Assembly: GCA_002365025.1 (NCBI GenBank)
Contig: DEYX01000212.1
Span: forward strand, 1-14,722
Source of the DNA: Hungatella sp. UBA3147
GTDB lineage: Bacteria; Bacillota; Clostridia; Lachnospirales; Lachnospiraceae
Direction: 5' to 3'
DNA length: 14,722 nt
Shown here: one piece after another, positions 1 through 7,120 of the stretch
Position numbering within the stretch: the stretch's first letter is position 1
Layout: each line of letters starts with the position of its first letter
Program-made: the position numbers and the translations under genes
The notes under the pieces: generated by a model
Told to the model about the DNA's origin: nothing
Database searches by the model: none
Seen by the model: only the letters and a program-made list of their open reading frames with translations

Positions 1-45
1 ATTCTCATACGCTCTGTCCGCCAGGCGGACAGAGCGTATGAGAAT
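1..45. repeat. perfect 22-bp inverted repeat upstream of the GntR gene
   Basis: Two perfectly complementary 22-base arms flank a single central A (position 23). The arms begin ATTCTCATACGC and end GCGTATGAGAAT. In RNA this would form a very stable hairpin ending only 5 bases before the AGGAGGT ribosome site of the next gene. No T-run follows on the + strand, so it is not a standard intrinsic terminator in that direction. It may be the end of an upstream gene's terminator, a dispersed palindromic element, or a leader hairpin affecting translation. The function is inferred; the repeat is directly visible. Confidence 0.85.
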
Positions 46-68
46 GGTACAGGAGGTCAAATGGCAAC

Positions 69-809
69 ATGGATTCGGTGATAGATAAAAAAATAAAGGT
101 ACCTCTGCATTATCAGATATATCTGGATCTGCTCAAAAAAATTCAGAGTGGCGTTCTGAAAACAGGCGACAAAATCCCCTCGGAACCGGAGCTTGAGCGC
201 ATATATGGGGTTAGCAGAGTTACTGTAAGGGGAGCGGTCGAGATGCTGGCCCAGGAAGGGCTGGTTGAAAAAAACAGGGGAAAAAAAGGAACGATTGTCT
301 GTAAGTCAAAGCATGCCTACGATATGAAAAAGCTGACCAGCTTTACGGATGATGTAAAGCTGTATGGGGAAAATGCCAGTTCAGAGCTCCTGGATTTTAA
401 GGAGATAGTACCGGATCAGAAGGTGGCACAGTCATTGGAGCTTAAGGCCGGAGAGACGGTGTATTATGTTGAGAGAAAACGGTACCGTGAGGGAGTGGTG
501 GTGGGTCTTCACAAATCATATATCAAAAGACTTCCGAGCCTGGAGCTTAAGGCCGGGCAGTTTGGCCCGGATGTTTCCCTCTACGCAATTCTTAAGTCAG
601 GCGGTATCATTCCCACCACGGCCACGGAACTGCTCGAGGTAAAGGTTCCATCTTCGCGGACCTTGGAGGTACTGGGACTTGTGGCCCGGACGGCTGTCTT
701 TTATAAGGAACGTGTAACTTATTCGGGTGACAGGATACCTTTTGAGTATGTAGAGATGTTTTATAATCCTGAATATTATAAATATAAGGTAGAGCTGCAG
801 CTGGATTGA
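69..809 (+). CDS. GntR-family (HutC/UTRA) transcriptional regulator
   Basis: This 246-residue protein has the two-domain layout of HutC-type GntR regulators. Residues about 9-78 form the winged helix-turn-helix, with the hallmark patterns PLHYQIYLDL, GDKIPSEPEL, YGVSRVTVRGAVEML and a GLVEKNRGKKGTIV wing. Residues about 90-240 match a UTRA effector-binding domain, which in this family usually senses a sugar phosphate or similar metabolite. The start is the ATG at 69, with AGGAGGT at 51-57 (11-base spacing). An ATG at 61 reads only six codons. The gene directly precedes the PTS operon and is separated from it by its own terminator, so it is the likely local repressor, acting on the palindrome near 966-981. 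The effector is unknown. Confidence 0.93.
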   Translation: MDSVIDKKIKVPLHYQIYLDLLKKIQSGVLKTGDKIPSEPELERIYGVSRVTVRGAVEMLAQEGLVEKNRGKKGTIVCKSKHAYDMKKLTSFTDDVKLYGENASSELLDFKEIVPDQKVAQSLELKAGETVYYVERKRYREGVVVGLHKSYIKRLPSLELKAGQFGPDVSLYAILKSGGIIPTTATELLEVKVPSSRTLEVLGLVARTAVFYKERVTYSGDRIPFEYVEMFYNPEYYKYKVELQLD

Positions 810-850
810 GAATGGTTGAGACAGGCTGGCCTGGGCTTTATTGGTTTGGT

Positions 851-923
851 AAGAAGATTTCGTCATTATTTTGATCTGTTTTGGTCAATTTTCTGGTCGA
901 GATCTTCTTTTTTATTTTATTTT
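851..923 (+). terminator. intrinsic terminator after the GntR gene
   Basis: A 12-bp stem with one T-G wobble pairs 851-862 (AAGAAGATTTCG) with 898-909 (CGAGATCTTCTT). Its large loop contains a smaller hairpin (TTGATC at 871-876 with GGTCAA at 883-888). A T-rich tract follows the stem (about 908-923). It separates the regulator transcript from the PTS operon. Confidence 0.7.
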
Positions 924-933
924 GGAAAAACTA

Positions 934-962
934 TTGACAAACTGCCATAAATTCATTACACT
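934..962 (+). promoter_or_regulatory. sigma-A-type promoter of the PTS operon
   Basis: A perfect TTGACA -35 box (934-939) is followed after exactly 17 bases by TACACT (957-962), a fair -10. Transcription would start near 969, inside the palindrome that follows. A perfect TATAAT also lies at 976-981 but has only a weak -35 (TCATTA at 953-958), so a second overlapping start is possible. It precedes the first operon gene by about 50 bases. Confidence 0.65.
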
Positions 963-965
963 AAC

Positions 966-981
966 ATCATAACGTTATAAT
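966..981. promoter_or_regulatory. palindromic operator candidate at the operon start site
   Basis: ATAACGTTAT (969-978) is a perfect 10-bp palindrome. It extends to 16 bp with one mismatched pair as ATCATAACGTTATAAT. It lies right at the predicted transcription start of the PTS operon, the usual place for a repressor site, and the upstream neighbour encodes a GntR repressor. The pairing of site and protein is inferred. The site does not match the carbon-catabolite cre consensus well. Confidence 0.45.
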
Positions 982-1015
982 CTTAATATGTTAAAAGGAT
1001 CAGGAGGATGGTTGC

Positions 1016-1756
1016 ATGCTTATCTATGATATTCATTCTCATCTGGGCAAGACGAGCTCAGGAGATGAAAACTCTCCGGAAGAACTGGTGAATGATCTGA
1101 AAGCTTACGGTATTGAGAAAGTGGGGATCAGCAGCTTATCGGGTATCTCCACGAGGGAGCAGAATGATCTGGTTTACAGAGCTATGAAAGCATTTCCGGA
1201 TATTATTAAGGGCTATGCCTTTATCAATCCCAAGGCGCCCGATGCCATTGACGAGGTTAACCGCTGTCTGGGAGATTATAAGATGGACGGGATTAAGTTC
1301 CATTCATGGAAACATGGATACTATCCGGATAATACGCCGGCTTTAAATGACATTCTGGCTGAGGTTGAGAAATATGGGGTCCACGTTCAGACACATGTGG
1401 GTACGGCGCCATTTTCCACCCCATATACATGGGCGGAATATGCCAGAAGGTTTCCTGGGATTGATTTTTTGTTCACCCATATCGGATATTATGAATTCGG
1501 TCTTTCTACCATAGAGGCCGTCAAGGATTTGAAGAATGTGTGGGTAGAGACTTCCGGGCAGATGGATGTGGAGGTTCTGCTTCGGGCAATTGAAGTGCTG
1601 GGTCCGCAGAGAGTGTGTTTCGGAACAGACTGGCCCTACAAACCGGTAAATATTGAGGTGGAGAAGTTCTATGAGTTAAATATTCCGGAGGAAAAGCTGG
1701 AATACATCTTCCATAAGAACGCGGAACATTTGTGGAGATTGGAGACGGGAGCATGA
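1016..1756 (+). CDS. metal-dependent amidohydrolase (amidohydrolase_2 / TIM-barrel family)
   Basis: This 246-residue single-domain hydrolase is related to the ACMSD-like amidohydrolase_2 family, whose members hydrolyse or decarboxylate small molecules in the cytoplasm. All expected metal-site positions are visible: H7 and H9 in the N-terminal IHSH, H127 in QTHVG, H155 in FTHIG, and D205 in GTDWPY. K94 and H96 in IKFHSW and the HGYYPD block (100-105) are also present. The start at 1016 has AGGAGG at 1002-1007 (8-base spacing). It is the first gene of the PTS operon, and its stop overlaps the EIIA start (ATGA). The substrate is not predictable; a lactone, amide or ester of the imported sugar phosphate is plausible. 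Compare the degenerate paralogue at 4282. Confidence 0.85.
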   Translation: MLIYDIHSHLGKTSSGDENSPEELVNDLKAYGIEKVGISSLSGISTREQNDLVYRAMKAFPDIIKGYAFINPKAPDAIDEVNRCLGDYKMDGIKFHSWKHGYYPDNTPALNDILAEVEKYGVHVQTHVGTAPFSTPYTWAEYARRFPGIDFLFTHIGYYEFGLSTIEAVKDLKNVWVETSGQMDVEVLLRAIEVLGPQRVCFGTDWPYKPVNIEVEKFYELNIPEEKLEYIFHKNAEHLWRLETGA

Positions 1757-2148
1757 TAAAAATTGTGATAACCTCACACGGAGGCATGGCCCAGGGAATG
1801 ATGCAGTCGGTAAAGATGCTGATGGGAGAACAGGATAACTTAGACTTTGTCACCTTTGGCGAGGAGATGGGGGCAGATGAGCTGGACGAGCTGATTGGGG
1901 AAAAGATTACTGATACTTCGCTGGACAACCAGTACCTGATTCTGTGCGATATCAAAGGTGGAACACCCTTCAATGTGGTTTCCAGATATTCATTTAAGAA
2001 TGACAATGTAGCTGTAGTATATGGAATGAATCTTCCTATATTGGTTGAGGCGATTATTAGGAGTCAGAGTAGTGAGGTAAGTTTACAGGAGTTGACATCC
2101 TATCTTGAGGAGCAGAGTGGTTCGACTATCGGTTTGAGTAAATTATAG
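1753..2148 (+). CDS. PTS mannose-family enzyme IIA
   Basis: This 131-residue cytoplasmic phosphocarrier is of the mannose/fructose/sorbose class (EIIA-Man fold). H9 in ITSHGGMAQGM is the expected site phosphorylated by HPr. The ILCDIKGGTPFNV block (about residues 66-78) is typical of the family. I chose the ATG at 1753, which overlaps the previous stop as ATGA and has GGAG at 1741-1744. A GTG at 1732 in the same frame would add seven residues ahead of the conserved N-terminal strand and has no advantage. It passes phosphate to the EIIB encoded next. The four PTS subunits are separate proteins here, whereas E. coli ManX fuses EIIA and EIIB. Confidence 0.93.
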   Translation: MIKIVITSHGGMAQGMMQSVKMLMGEQDNLDFVTFGEEMGADELDELIGEKITDTSLDNQYLILCDIKGGTPFNVVSRYSFKNDNVAVVYGMNLPILVEAIIRSQSSEVSLQELTSYLEEQSGSTIGLSKL

Positions 2149-2162
2149 TAGGAGGAAGACAA

Positions 2163-2651
2163 ATGGACGTAAGTGTATTTCGTATTGACGACAGATTGAT
2201 TCATGGGCAGATTATTACGGCGTGGATTGCTTACGCTGATGCAAAGACGATTGTTGTGGCAGATGACAAGGCAGCGAAGGATGAGTTTCAGCTGAGCCTG
2301 CTTAAGATGGCGACGCCTGATTCCGTCACCCTGAAGATATTGAGCCTTGATGATGCGGCTGGATATCTCCGGTCCGGAGAGGACAAGGGAAAGGTTCTGC
2401 TGCTAGTGCGCGGACCGGAGCAGGCTCTTAAACTGGTTGAGTCGGGAGTTGTGAAAGAGAGTATTAATGTAGGTAATCTGAATATGAAGAAGGGCAAGAC
2501 AAAGGTGCTGGGTAACCTTTGGGTATTCCCGGAGGATGTGGAAATGATTAAGAAGATTTATGACCGCAAAGTGACCCTGGAAGTGCGTGCAATTCCCAGC
2601 GACCGCAGCCAGGATGTCTTGGAGCTTTTGAAGAAAAACAAACTGGCTTAA
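2163..2651 (+). CDS. PTS mannose/sorbose-family enzyme IIB
   Basis: This 162-residue EIIB is of the mannose/fructose/sorbose family. The phosphorylation site is H14 in the signature RIDDRLIHGQI, and the body (GPEQALKLVESG, INVGNLN) matches the family across its usual full length. AGGAGGA at 2150-2156 lies 6 bases before the start. It takes phosphate from the EIIA and transfers it to the sugar held by the EIIC/EIID membrane complex. The sugar cannot be told from EIIB sequence alone. Confidence 0.95.
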   Translation: MDVSVFRIDDRLIHGQIITAWIAYADAKTIVVADDKAAKDEFQLSLLKMATPDSVTLKILSLDDAAGYLRSGEDKGKVLLLVRGPEQALKLVESGVVKESINVGNLNMKKGKTKVLGNLWVFPEDVEMIKKIYDRKVTLEVRAIPSDRSQDVLELLKKNKLA

Positions 2652-2667
2652 TAAGGGGGAGAAAAAC

Positions 2668-3414
2668 ATGAGCTTAATTACGCAGGCATTTTTAGTGGCA
2701 TTATTTGTGACGATTGCATTTATTGATTCCCATACAACGCAGACACATATTTTTCGTCCGATCGTAGTCGGCCCGGTGGTTGGACTTATCATGGGGGATG
2801 TGAAGACGGGATTTGATGTGGGGGTTACGGTGGAGCTGATGTTCCTGGCGGTTATCTTTGTGGGAACTGCGGTACCCCCCAACCCAACCATCAGTACGGC
2901 TATTGCCACCGGAATTGCGATCCTGGGCGGCGGCGGAACCGATCTGGCTGTGGCCACCGCCCTTCCTGTTTCCTTTATCGGACAGATGGCGGAGACCTTT
3001 CAGAATTCAGTGATCAATGTTTTCTTTATGCACCGGGTTGAGAAAGCGGCAGAGAGGCTGGATCCGAGAGGGATTGTCGCGAATAATCTGGTCTATCCCA
3101 TGGCGGTTAACGGGGTTCTCTACGGAGTCCCCACATTTCTGGCCATCTACTTTGGAGCTGGCTATGTTCAGGGAATGATCAATGCAATACCTGAGAAGGT
3201 GATCACGGGCCTCTCCGTGGGAGGGAGCATGATCGGAGCGGTTGGATTTGCGCTGCTGCTTAATTCCATCAAGGTGAAGAAATTATGGCCATTCTTTCTT
3301 CTGGGATTTTTTGTAGCCTCCTATCTGGGTATCAATATGATCGGGGTGGCGCTGCTGGCCGTAATCTGTGTGGCGATGTACTATTATTTTAAGATTGCAG
3401 ATGAAAAAGCATGA
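2668..3414 (+). CDS. PTS mannose/sorbose-family enzyme IIC (membrane subunit)
   Basis: This 248-residue polytopic membrane protein has the EII-Sor/EIIC family layout. Hydrophobic segments begin at the N-terminus (about 4-20) and recur to residue 242. The family blocks FRPIVVGPVVGLIMGD, VGVTVELMFLA and GTAVPPNPTIS are seen. AAGGGGGAG at 2653-2661 precedes the ATG by 6 bases. With EIID it forms the sugar channel of the mannose-class permease. It is followed after 16 bases by EIID. Confidence 0.94.
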   Translation: MSLITQAFLVALFVTIAFIDSHTTQTHIFRPIVVGPVVGLIMGDVKTGFDVGVTVELMFLAVIFVGTAVPPNPTISTAIATGIAILGGGGTDLAVATALPVSFIGQMAETFQNSVINVFFMHRVEKAAERLDPRGIVANNLVYPMAVNGVLYGVPTFLAIYFGAGYVQGMINAIPEKVITGLSVGGSMIGAVGFALLLNSIKVKKLWPFFLLGFFVASYLGINMIGVALLAVICVAMYYYFKIADEKA

Positions 3415-3430
3415 CAGGGAGGAAAATGAT

Positions 3431-4258
3431 ATGAATGCAGAGCACAATAATGCAAAGCTTACAAACCGTGATTTATGGAAGGTATTTTTACATCAGCTTA
3501 CGATTAGAGGAGCCAACAACTATGAACGTCAGCAGAACGCAGGCTTTACAGAAGCCATGATGCCTGTGATTGAAAAATACCATGATGATCCCGATGAGAA
3601 GAAAGAGGCATATGCGCGGCATATGGAATACTTTCTAACCAACGATATTACATCGGCAATACCCGTGGGTGTTGCCGCCGCGATGGAGGAGCGGTACGCA
3701 ACGGAGGGGGACATTGATGCCGATTCCATCAATGCTGTGAAGACGGCGCTGATGGGACCCCTGGCGGGATTGGGCGATTCTCTGTTAAATGGTACTGCCA
3801 GACCTATACTTGCCGGTATCGCCATATCCCTGATCACAGCGGGCCTTGGATGGGCGGGTCCTATATTCTTTATTATCGGCATGTCCATTGTCTCGCTGGG
3901 TGTGCGCTATCTTGGAGTATTCCAGGGCTATAAGCAGGGTGTAAAATTCGTGGAGAAGATTCAGTCCAGCGGGCTTATCAGCAGGATCTCTGAGCTGGCG
4001 GCGATTGCGGCCTATGTGATTGTCGGGGGCTTTATACCGGCCCTGGTAGTCATTTCGATTCCCATTGTATATCAGAGCGGAGATACTGTTTTGAGCATTC
4101 AGGAAACCCTGGACGGGCTGATGCCAGGCATTCTTGGGATGCTTTATACCGGACTGATGTATTTTCTGATATCAAAGAAGAAAATATCTGCAATCAGACT
4201 GATTCTCATCACGATGATCGTGGGAATCGTCGGTGCTTACTGCGGAATTCTGGGATAA
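3431..4258 (+). CDS. PTS mannose-family enzyme IID (membrane subunit)
   Basis: This 275-residue EIID is the subunit that defines mannose-class systems. Typical blocks are LTNRDLWKVFLHQL, NYERQQNAGF, FLTNDITSAIPVGVAAAMEE and the glycine-rich LMGPLAGLGDSL near residue 110. A hydrophobic membrane region follows to the C-terminus. The reading frame is open back to 3368 inside EIIC, but the ATG at 3431 has a strong AGGGAGG (3416-3422, 8-base spacing) and matches the family N-terminus, so I use it. It works with EIIC to move the sugar while EIIB phosphorylates it. Confidence 0.94.
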   Translation: MNAEHNNAKLTNRDLWKVFLHQLTIRGANNYERQQNAGFTEAMMPVIEKYHDDPDEKKEAYARHMEYFLTNDITSAIPVGVAAAMEERYATEGDIDADSINAVKTALMGPLAGLGDSLLNGTARPILAGIAISLITAGLGWAGPIFFIIGMSIVSLGVRYLGVFQGYKQGVKFVEKIQSSGLISRISELAAIAAYVIVGGFIPALVVISIPIVYQSGDTVLSIQETLDGLMPGILGMLYTGLMYFLISKKKISAIRLILITMIVGIVGAYCGILG

Positions 4259-4281
4259 CGATAAACAGGAGGTGTCTTTTC

Positions 4282-5010
4282 ATGATAGTGGATATCCATT
4301 CTCATATAAAACGGAATCTGGCCTGTCAGGAGGAAGAGGAAAAGAAACTTCTCCTTGATATGGAAAAAAACAAGGTGGACGTCCGGGTGGTATCGGCGAT
4401 GGACGGCTGGACTGTGGAGGAGGGCAGCAGATATATTTCCGGCTTTGTATCCGCCCATCCCGGACGTCTGGTTGGGTGTGGGGTGATCAATCCCAAGGAG
4501 GAGGACTGTGATAAAAAAGCGGCAGAAGTTCTGACGCTTCCGGGGATGGCGATGCTGGAATTTCAGTCGGTGGAGCACGGCTACTATCCTGATACGTGTG
4601 ACGGTATAGAAAGGGTGCTTCAGGTTGCGGAGAAAAAAGGGGTCCCGGTGAAGGTATTTACAGGGATTGGCGCCAGATCCATGCCTCAGCAATGGCTTGG
4701 GCACGTAAAGAGACATCCGGATATTACCTTTATTTTCCTCCATATGGGCTGCTTTGACTACGGCTACGGCTGCGTGGATCTGGCGGCGCATTATTCCAAT
4801 ATTTTACTGGAAACCTCCAATCAGTATGAGGTTCAGATTTTAAAAAAGGCCGTCGGATCACTGCCCGCAAAAAAGCTGGTATTCGGCTCCTCCTATCCGG
4901 AACGCCTGACTAAGTGCTCCCTGGATGTATTCGATATGTTCCATCTGGATGACGAGTACAGGAGGCTTCTATTTGGCGGGAATGCGGCCGGACTTCTGGG
5001 CGATGTCTAA
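4282..5010 (+). CDS. amidohydrolase_2 paralogue with a degenerate metal site
   Basis: This 242-residue protein is a paralogue of the first operon gene: same length, same IHSH start, the same HGYYPD block (99-104) and similar barrel strands. It keeps H6, H8 and H154 (FLHMG). It differs at several positions that are intact in the paralogue: E93 replaces the lysine of IKFHSW, F126 stands where the QTH histidine is expected, and S204 (GSSYP) replaces the GTDWP aspartate. That aspartate is normally essential in the superfamily. The protein may therefore be a regulatory or structural partner, or an enzyme with altered chemistry. The alignment was made by eye. AGGAGGT at 4267-4273 supports the start. 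It follows EIID and precedes the eIF-2B-like gene. Confidence 0.8.
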   Translation: MIVDIHSHIKRNLACQEEEEKKLLLDMEKNKVDVRVVSAMDGWTVEEGSRYISGFVSAHPGRLVGCGVINPKEEDCDKKAAEVLTLPGMAMLEFQSVEHGYYPDTCDGIERVLQVAEKKGVPVKVFTGIGARSMPQQWLGHVKRHPDITFIFLHMGCFDYGYGCVDLAAHYSNILLETSNQYEVQILKKAVGSLPAKKLVFGSSYPERLTKCSLDVFDMFHLDDEYRRLLFGGNAAGLLGDV

Positions 5011-5073
5011 AAGCGGTTTCGCCAGGAAGTGTGTCCGGAAAAATTCAAGATGGGAAGAGGGGAGATCTATCGA

Positions 5074-6060
5074 ATGAATTTAATGATGAATGAAGTTAGG
5101 GAGATACTCCCTGATAATATGAGAGAAGCGTTTGATTCGATTGTGGAGCAGAAGGTTCTCGGGGCCAGCAATCACATCGCGATGGTTGGCGATATGATAG
5201 AGGCCATAGCGTTGCGGGGAAAGGAAGAGAAACGGCCTGTAAGCCAGGTGATCCATGAGATATTGACGGTGTCGGAATTCTTCATCGCCACGAGAGGAGA
5301 GGCCAGTCAGGCGGTGAGCAATGCCATCCTTTTGATGATACACAATGTGCGGGAATATGCGGGTATGGATGTAGAGTCGGCCGCTGAACACATGATTGAG
5401 GATAAGAACAGTTATGCGGCCACGGCGGCCGATGCGGTCAGGCAGTGTGTCGCCTATGGTGTCAAACTGGCGGAGCCGATGCAGAAAATATTTGTCTATG
5501 ATTATTCCAGCACGGTTGAGAAATTCCTTCGCGGCTTGAAGGAAAATGGAAAACAATACGAAATCTATATAGCGGAGAGCAGAGTGATCGACGGTGGAAG
5601 GCCCTTTGTGAGAGCTTGCCAGGAAGCGGGGCATAAGATTAAATTCATACCGGAAGCCGCTATGATGTATTATCTGAGGGATTGTGACGGAGTATTCATG
5701 GGGGCGGAGACATTTTATCCTGATGGGACAGGATTTAATACTACCGGCTCCGATATTGTGGGACTTATATGCGGCTATTATAAGGTTCCTCTCTATTTTC
5801 TGACACCTTTTATCAAGCTCGATATCAGACCTGTGACCGGCAGGAGAAAGTGCTTGGTATACAATGACTTAAAAGATAAGCTCACGGCTGGCTGGGACGA
5901 TGATATTGATAAGGAAGGCATTGATTTTGTGACACCGGAGCTCGTAGGTGTGGAACCCGGGGCGATTCACGGGTTTATTACGGAGTTAGGTGTTATTCCC
6001 TCGGGGCAAATGTATGGGATCAGCATGGAATACAGCAAAAATTTAAGGGGAGAACTATAA
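5074..6060 (+). CDS. eIF-2B alpha/beta/delta-family (MtnA-like fold) protein, possible sugar-phosphate isomerase
   Basis: This 328-residue protein belongs to the IF-2B superfamily, whose bacterial and archaeal members include methylthioribose-1-phosphate isomerase and ribose-1,5-bisphosphate isomerase. A helical N-terminal part (about 1-135) leads into a Rossmann-like C-terminal half with ESRVIDGGRP (168-177), DGVFMGAETFYPDG (205-218) and FVTPELVGVEP...ITELG (285-305). Two points are unusual. The family's catalytic GAD is GAE here (E212). The position of the catalytic cysteine of the known isomerases looks replaced in FVYDYSSTV (140-148). I use the ATG at 5074 with GAGGGGAG at 5057-5064; a GTG at 5029 would add 15 residues and has a poor ribosome site. 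A sugar-phosphate role fits the PTS context but is inferred. Confidence 0.75.
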   Translation: MNLMMNEVREILPDNMREAFDSIVEQKVLGASNHIAMVGDMIEAIALRGKEEKRPVSQVIHEILTVSEFFIATRGEASQAVSNAILLMIHNVREYAGMDVESAAEHMIEDKNSYAATAADAVRQCVAYGVKLAEPMQKIFVYDYSSTVEKFLRGLKENGKQYEIYIAESRVIDGGRPFVRACQEAGHKIKFIPEAAMMYYLRDCDGVFMGAETFYPDGTGFNTTGSDIVGLICGYYKVPLYFLTPFIKLDIRPVTGRRKCLVYNDLKDKLTAGWDDDIDKEGIDFVTPELVGVEPGAIHGFITELGVIPSGQMYGISMEYSKNLRGEL

Positions 6061-6085
6061 TAAGTCAAGAAGGGATGAGGATCAG

Positions 6086-6877
6086 ATGAATTGTTTTGGC
6101 CGTACGGATAAGATCATATTGTCCATGATACAGCCGGCGCCGCTTCCGGGCAGTTACCGCCACAGGGATATGGCAATTGGAGAGATTGTGGACAGAGCTC
6201 TCAGAGAAACGGAAATGGTTGTAAAGAATCATTTTGACGGTATTATCGTGCAGAATATGAACGATATGCCTGTCAGACAGGAATCAAATCCTGAGGCAAT
6301 TGCGTATATGACAAGAATCTCATATGAAATCCGGAAGCGCTTTCCGGAGCTGATCATGGGAATTTTGATGAACTGGGATGGGGTGGCAGGACTTTCGGTG
6401 GCCGACGCAGTGGGAGCTGACTTTGTGCGGGTGGAGCATTTGTATACAGGAGCAAGCATAACCAGCGCAGGAATTCTTAAGGCTCAATGTGTGGATATTG
6501 CCGCACTGAGAAAACGCACCGGATCTACGGTGCCTGTGTATGCGGATGTCTACGAGGTGCACGGAATACCTCTTGGCAGGAAACCCATTGGGGACGCTGC
6601 CTGGGAGTGTGTGAATGAGGCATTTGCGGATGGCCTGTTCATGGCCGGAAAGGATGCCGCGGAGAGCATCGAGATGATAAAAGAAGCAAGACCCCGCGTG
6701 AAAGACACCCCGATTTTTCTCGGAGGGGGAGCCACCGGAGAAAATATCCGTGAACTGATGAAATATTTTGACGGCGTCTCCGTTGCCACCTGGATTAAGA
6801 ACGGGGATATGAAAAATCCTATTGATCCGGAACGGGCCAGGATTTTTATAAATGAAGCGAGAGAAGGGGGATTGTGA
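6086..6877 (+). CDS. BtpA/SgcQ-family TIM-barrel protein
   Basis: This 263-residue protein matches the BtpA family, which includes E. coli SgcQ (encoded in a PTS-linked sugar operon) and the cyanobacterial photosystem I factor BtpA. Visible family features are MIQPAPLPGS at the N-terminus, FDGIIVQNMNDMP (50-62), GILMNWDG, GADFVRVEHLYTG and the phosphate-binding-like FLGGGATGENI near the C-terminus. The biochemical activity of the family is not well established. Pairing with a mannose-class PTS parallels the sgc arrangement and suggests a role in metabolism of the imported sugar phosphate. The ATG at 6086 has AGGG/GAGG at 6071-6080. It is the last gene before the operon terminator. Confidence 0.85.
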   Translation: MNCFGRTDKIILSMIQPAPLPGSYRHRDMAIGEIVDRALRETEMVVKNHFDGIIVQNMNDMPVRQESNPEAIAYMTRISYEIRKRFPELIMGILMNWDGVAGLSVADAVGADFVRVEHLYTGASITSAGILKAQCVDIAALRKRTGSTVPVYADVYEVHGIPLGRKPIGDAAWECVNEAFADGLFMAGKDAAESIEMIKEARPRVKDTPIFLGGGATGENIRELMKYFDGVSVATWIKNGDMKNPIDPERARIFINEAREGGL

Positions 6878-6933
6878 AGCCTAAGGTAATCATAATCTCC
6901 CGAACCGCTGACGGTCATAATATTCAATAATCG

Positions 6934-6979
6934 AATGCGCGGATCAGGATGTATAAAAGTCCTGATCCGCGCATTTTTT
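6934..6979 (+). terminator. strong intrinsic terminator of the PTS operon
   Basis: A perfect 16-bp stem (6934-6949 with 6960-6975) encloses a 10-base loop and runs into six Ts (6974-6979). It cleanly ends the PTS operon before the retron. The stem is symmetrical and starts with AA, but the reverse side has no comparable T-run, so it appears to act on the + strand. Confidence 0.92.
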
Positions 6980-7120
6980 ATGGGTCGTGACTCTTTTGGG
7001 CCCGCATAGTGTTCGAAATATAAACCGCCCGCTTTGGGGGTGCGCGTCATTTGCCGTAAAAAACAGGCTTAATAGTCCGTAAAATCGTAAAAAACATATC
7101 TCGTAAATATTGAAGAGTTG
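6980..7120. other. non-coding interval upstream of the retron with CGTAAA repeats
   Basis: No credible gene is seen here. A GC-rich part (about 6985-7050) is followed by an A-rich part with four direct copies of CGTAAA at 7055, 7078, 7086 and 7102 (spacings 23, 8 and 16). The last copy lies just before the retron promoter. The repeats could be protein-binding sites or chance low-complexity sequence. A minus-strand reading frame crosses the GC-rich part but continues as antisense of the BtpA gene and is not supported. Confidence 0.4.

Noticed and set aside
61..81. Six-codon reading frame starting at the ATG just after the GntR ribosome site
   Set aside because: Spacing from AGGAGGT is only three bases and the product is six residues; the overlapping ATG at 69 opens a full GntR gene. 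A tiny leader peptide is possible but unsupported.
1521..2006. Minus-strand 161-codon reading frame opposite the amidohydrolase and EIIA genes
   Set aside because: Low-complexity Ser/Pro-rich translation, no ribosome site, and entirely antisense to two well-supported genes.
3368..3430. N-terminal extension of EIID into the EIIC gene
   Set aside because: It would overlap EIIC in another frame, lacks a ribosome site, and the ATG at 3431 has a strong AGGGAGG.
6550..7050. Minus-strand 166-codon reading frame across the end of the BtpA gene and the intergenic region
   Set aside because: It is antisense to the BtpA gene over most of its length, passes through the 16-bp terminator stem, and shows no recognisable domain.
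7055..7107. CGTAAA repeats as a CRISPR array
   Set aside because: Units are six bases with irregular short spacings and there are no cas genes nearby.
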